54,636 nucleotides of DNA from an uncultured Pelagibacteraceae bacterium (lineage in GTDB: Bacteria > Pseudomonadota > Alphaproteobacteria > Pelagibacterales > Pelagibacteraceae): NCBI GenBank assembly GCA_902569615.1, contig CACFUX010000004.1, positions 1 to 54,636 of the forward strand. The letters are read 5' to 3'. Below, piece after piece: positions 52,960 through 54,636 of this stretch (the first letter of the stretch is position 1; each line of letters starts with the position of its first letter). Under the pieces are notes generated by a model that was not told where the DNA came from, searched no databases, and saw nothing but the letters and a program-made list of their open reading frames with translations. A program made the position numbers and the translations under genes.

Positions 52960-53996
52960 TACTTAAAAATATGCTTTAACTCATTTTCTATCATTTCGTC
53001 TATGAGCATATTTATATTTATTTTTGGTTTCCATTTAAGGTCTTTTCTAGCTTTCCTTGAATCTCCTAAAAGTGTATTTACATCTAATGGTCTAAAATAA
53101 TTTTTATCACATTCTATTATTAATTTATTATTTTGATCATAAGCTTTTTCATTAATTCCTTTACCTTTCCATTTTAATTTTATTTTTAATTTTTTTGCAA
53201 CTAAGTTTACAAAATATTTAATTGAATATTGCTTTCCAGTAGAAATTATAAAATCGTCTGGTTTTTTGTGTTGAAGTATTTTCCACATTGCTAAACAATA
53301 ATCTTTTGCATGCCCCCAGTCTCTTCTAGCATAAAGATTGCCTAAAAATAATTTTTTTTGTTTTCCAAATTTTATCTTACACATTGCAGCAACAATTTTT
53401 TTTGTAACAAATGTTTCTCCTCTTCGAGAACTTTCATGATTAAATAAAATTCCGTTTGAAGCAAAAATATTATAAGCTTCTCTATAATTTTTTGTAATCC
53501 AATGAGCATACACTTTTGCAACTCCATATGGGCTTAATGGATAAAATGGTGTTTTTTCATTTTGAGGAGTTGTTTGAACTTTTCCAAACATTTCTGATGT
53601 TCCTGCTTGATAAAACTTAGTTTTTTTTTCAAAACTATGAAATTTTATAGCTTCTAAAATTCTTAGAGCGCCAAGTGCATCAGCATTAGCAGTATATTCT
53701 GGAACTTCAAATGATACTGCAACATGTGATTGGGCTGCTAAATTGTATATTTCATCTGGTTTAATTTTTTTTATTATTTGTGAAACCGAAGTTGAGTCTG
53801 TTACATCACCATAGTGTAAAATTAGATTTCTTTTTTTTTGGTGTGGGTCTTGGTATAAGTGATCTATTCTATTTGTATTAATTGAAGATGATCTTCTTTT
53901 TACACCGTGAACTTCATATTTTTTTTTCAATAATAACTCTGCTAAATAAGAACCATCCTGACCCGTAATACCAAATATTAAAGCTTTTTTTTTCAT
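52959..53996 (-). CDS. gmd: GDP-mannose 4,6-dehydratase
   Basis: LIFGITGQDGSYLAELLLKKKYEVHGVKRRSSSINTNRIDHLY, FYQAGTSEMFG, YPLSPYGVAKVYAHWI, LFNHESSRRGETFV. Confidence 0.96.
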   Translation of the reverse strand: MKKKALIFGITGQDGSYLAELLLKKKYEVHGVKRRSSSINTNRIDHLYQDPHQKKRNLILHYGDVTDSTSVSQIIKKIKPDEIYNLAAQSHVAVSFEVPEYTANADALGALRILEAIKFHSFEKKTKFYQAGTSEMFGKVQTTPQNEKTPFYPLSPYGVAKVYAHWITKNYREAYNIFASNGILFNHESSRRGETFVTKKIVAAMCKIKFGKQKKLFLGNLYARRDWGHAKDYCLAMWKILQHKKPDDFIISTGKQYSIKYFVNLVAKKLKIKLKWKGKGINEKAYDQNNKLIIECDKNYFRPLDVNTLLGDSRKARKDLKWKPKININMLIDEMIENELKHIFK

Positions 53997-54636
53997 AACT
54001 TTTTTTTGAAATAAATTTTACTTATTTTTTTACAATATTTTTCTAAATCATTAATTGAATATTTAAAACTTATTATTTTCATTAATTTCTTATTATTTAA
54101 TGTAAAATTATCTTTATTTCTAAGATTCTTTTTTAATTTAACGATTTTACATTTATTTTTGTTATAATAATTTAACCATTTTATAATTTTATTTATATAA
54201 ATTTTTTTTCCTATTGAGATGTTATATACGCCAAAGATATCTTTTTTTATAGAAAAATATATGATTTCTGAAAATTTCTTTATTGAAATAAAATCTTTAT
54301 AATTTTTCCCATTATCAAAAATTATTCCTTTTTTTGCCAAATAAAAAAAATGATCAATAAATGTTTGATGGACTTTTCTTTTATTATTTTCTTTTGGAAG
54401 TCCAACAATATTGGAAACTCTATAAATTAAAACTTTGTATTTAAGAATATAATTTAAATTTTTTTCTGTAATTAATTTATTTTTTGAATAATTACATTGA
54501 GGATTTGGAGTGCTATTTTCTTTAATATCATATTTTGGAGTATAAATTTTTCTAGTACTAAAAAAAATATATTTAATATCAAGATTTCTTATTTTTTTTG
54601 CAATAATTAAATCATTATCCAGCTTAGTATTATATT
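53993..54636 (-). CDS. NAD-dependent epimerase / RmlD-like sugar reductase, truncated by window edge
   Basis: Minus frame stays open to the window end: ..IKYIFFSTRKIYTPKYDIKENSTPNPQCNYSKNKLITEKNLNYILKYKVLIYRVSNIVG..; YxxxK (YSKNK). Confidence 0.7.
   Translation of the reverse strand, partial: YNTKLDNDLIIAKKIRNLDIKYIFFSTRKIYTPKYDIKENSTPNPQCNYSKNKLITEKNLNYILKYKVLIYRVSNIVGLPKENNKRKVHQTFIDHFFYLAKKGIIFDNGKNYKDFISIKKFSEIIYFSIKKDIFGVYNISIGKKIYINKIIKWLNYYNKNKCKIVKLKKNLRNKDNFTLNNKKLMKIISFKYSINDLEKYCKKISKIYFKKKL

Noticed and set aside
1-54636. CRISPR array, prophage, integrase or transposon
   Set aside because: No regularly spaced repeats, integrase, transposase or phage structural motifs seen

Overview
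AT-rich, densely packed chromosomal window that looks like a SAR11/Pelagibacterales-type alphaproteobacterium (inferred from gene order, codon bias and tiny intergenic gaps; no database search was run). Most of it is core metabolism: nadAC, ppdK, glyQS, sppA, ispB, pdxH, aroC, dxs-ispA-xseB, tsaC/sua5, an ABC-2 exporter, rluD, rpoH, purA-thiD-glmM-folP-ftsH-tilS-cpoB, pal-tolBARQ, a RuvC-like gene, yebC, ymdB-like, fthC, zapA, tkt-gap-pgk-fba-thiE-efp-suhB, rpmE, a DUF1013/TrcR-like gene, rpsU and pntAB. RNA genes seen are tRNA-Leu(GAG), tRNA-Arg(TCG), tRNA-fMet(CAT) and an orphan 5S rRNA. Accessory DNA lies at the left edge (PQQ-type sugar dehydrogenase fragment plus SGNH-like protein), at 45.3-47.3 kb (GT2 plus a large membrane protein) and from 50.47 kb to the right edge (GDP-fucose/nucleotide-sugar cluster upstream of the 5S gene, matching the described SAR11 hypervariable region between 23S and 5S). 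Main leads: (1) rpsU appears to start at AUU behind a strong GGAGG, overlapped by an 11-codon uORF; (2) the orphan 5S has its own promoter-like sequence placing the start at about the mature 5' end, with rpmJ 12 nt downstream; (3) a phage/MOC1-like RuvC stands alone where ruvCAB is expected; (4) GAPDH carries an NADP-type cofactor signature; (5) a GT2/GT-C-like surface-modification pair; (6) palindromes upstream of ftsH, tolQ and ispB.
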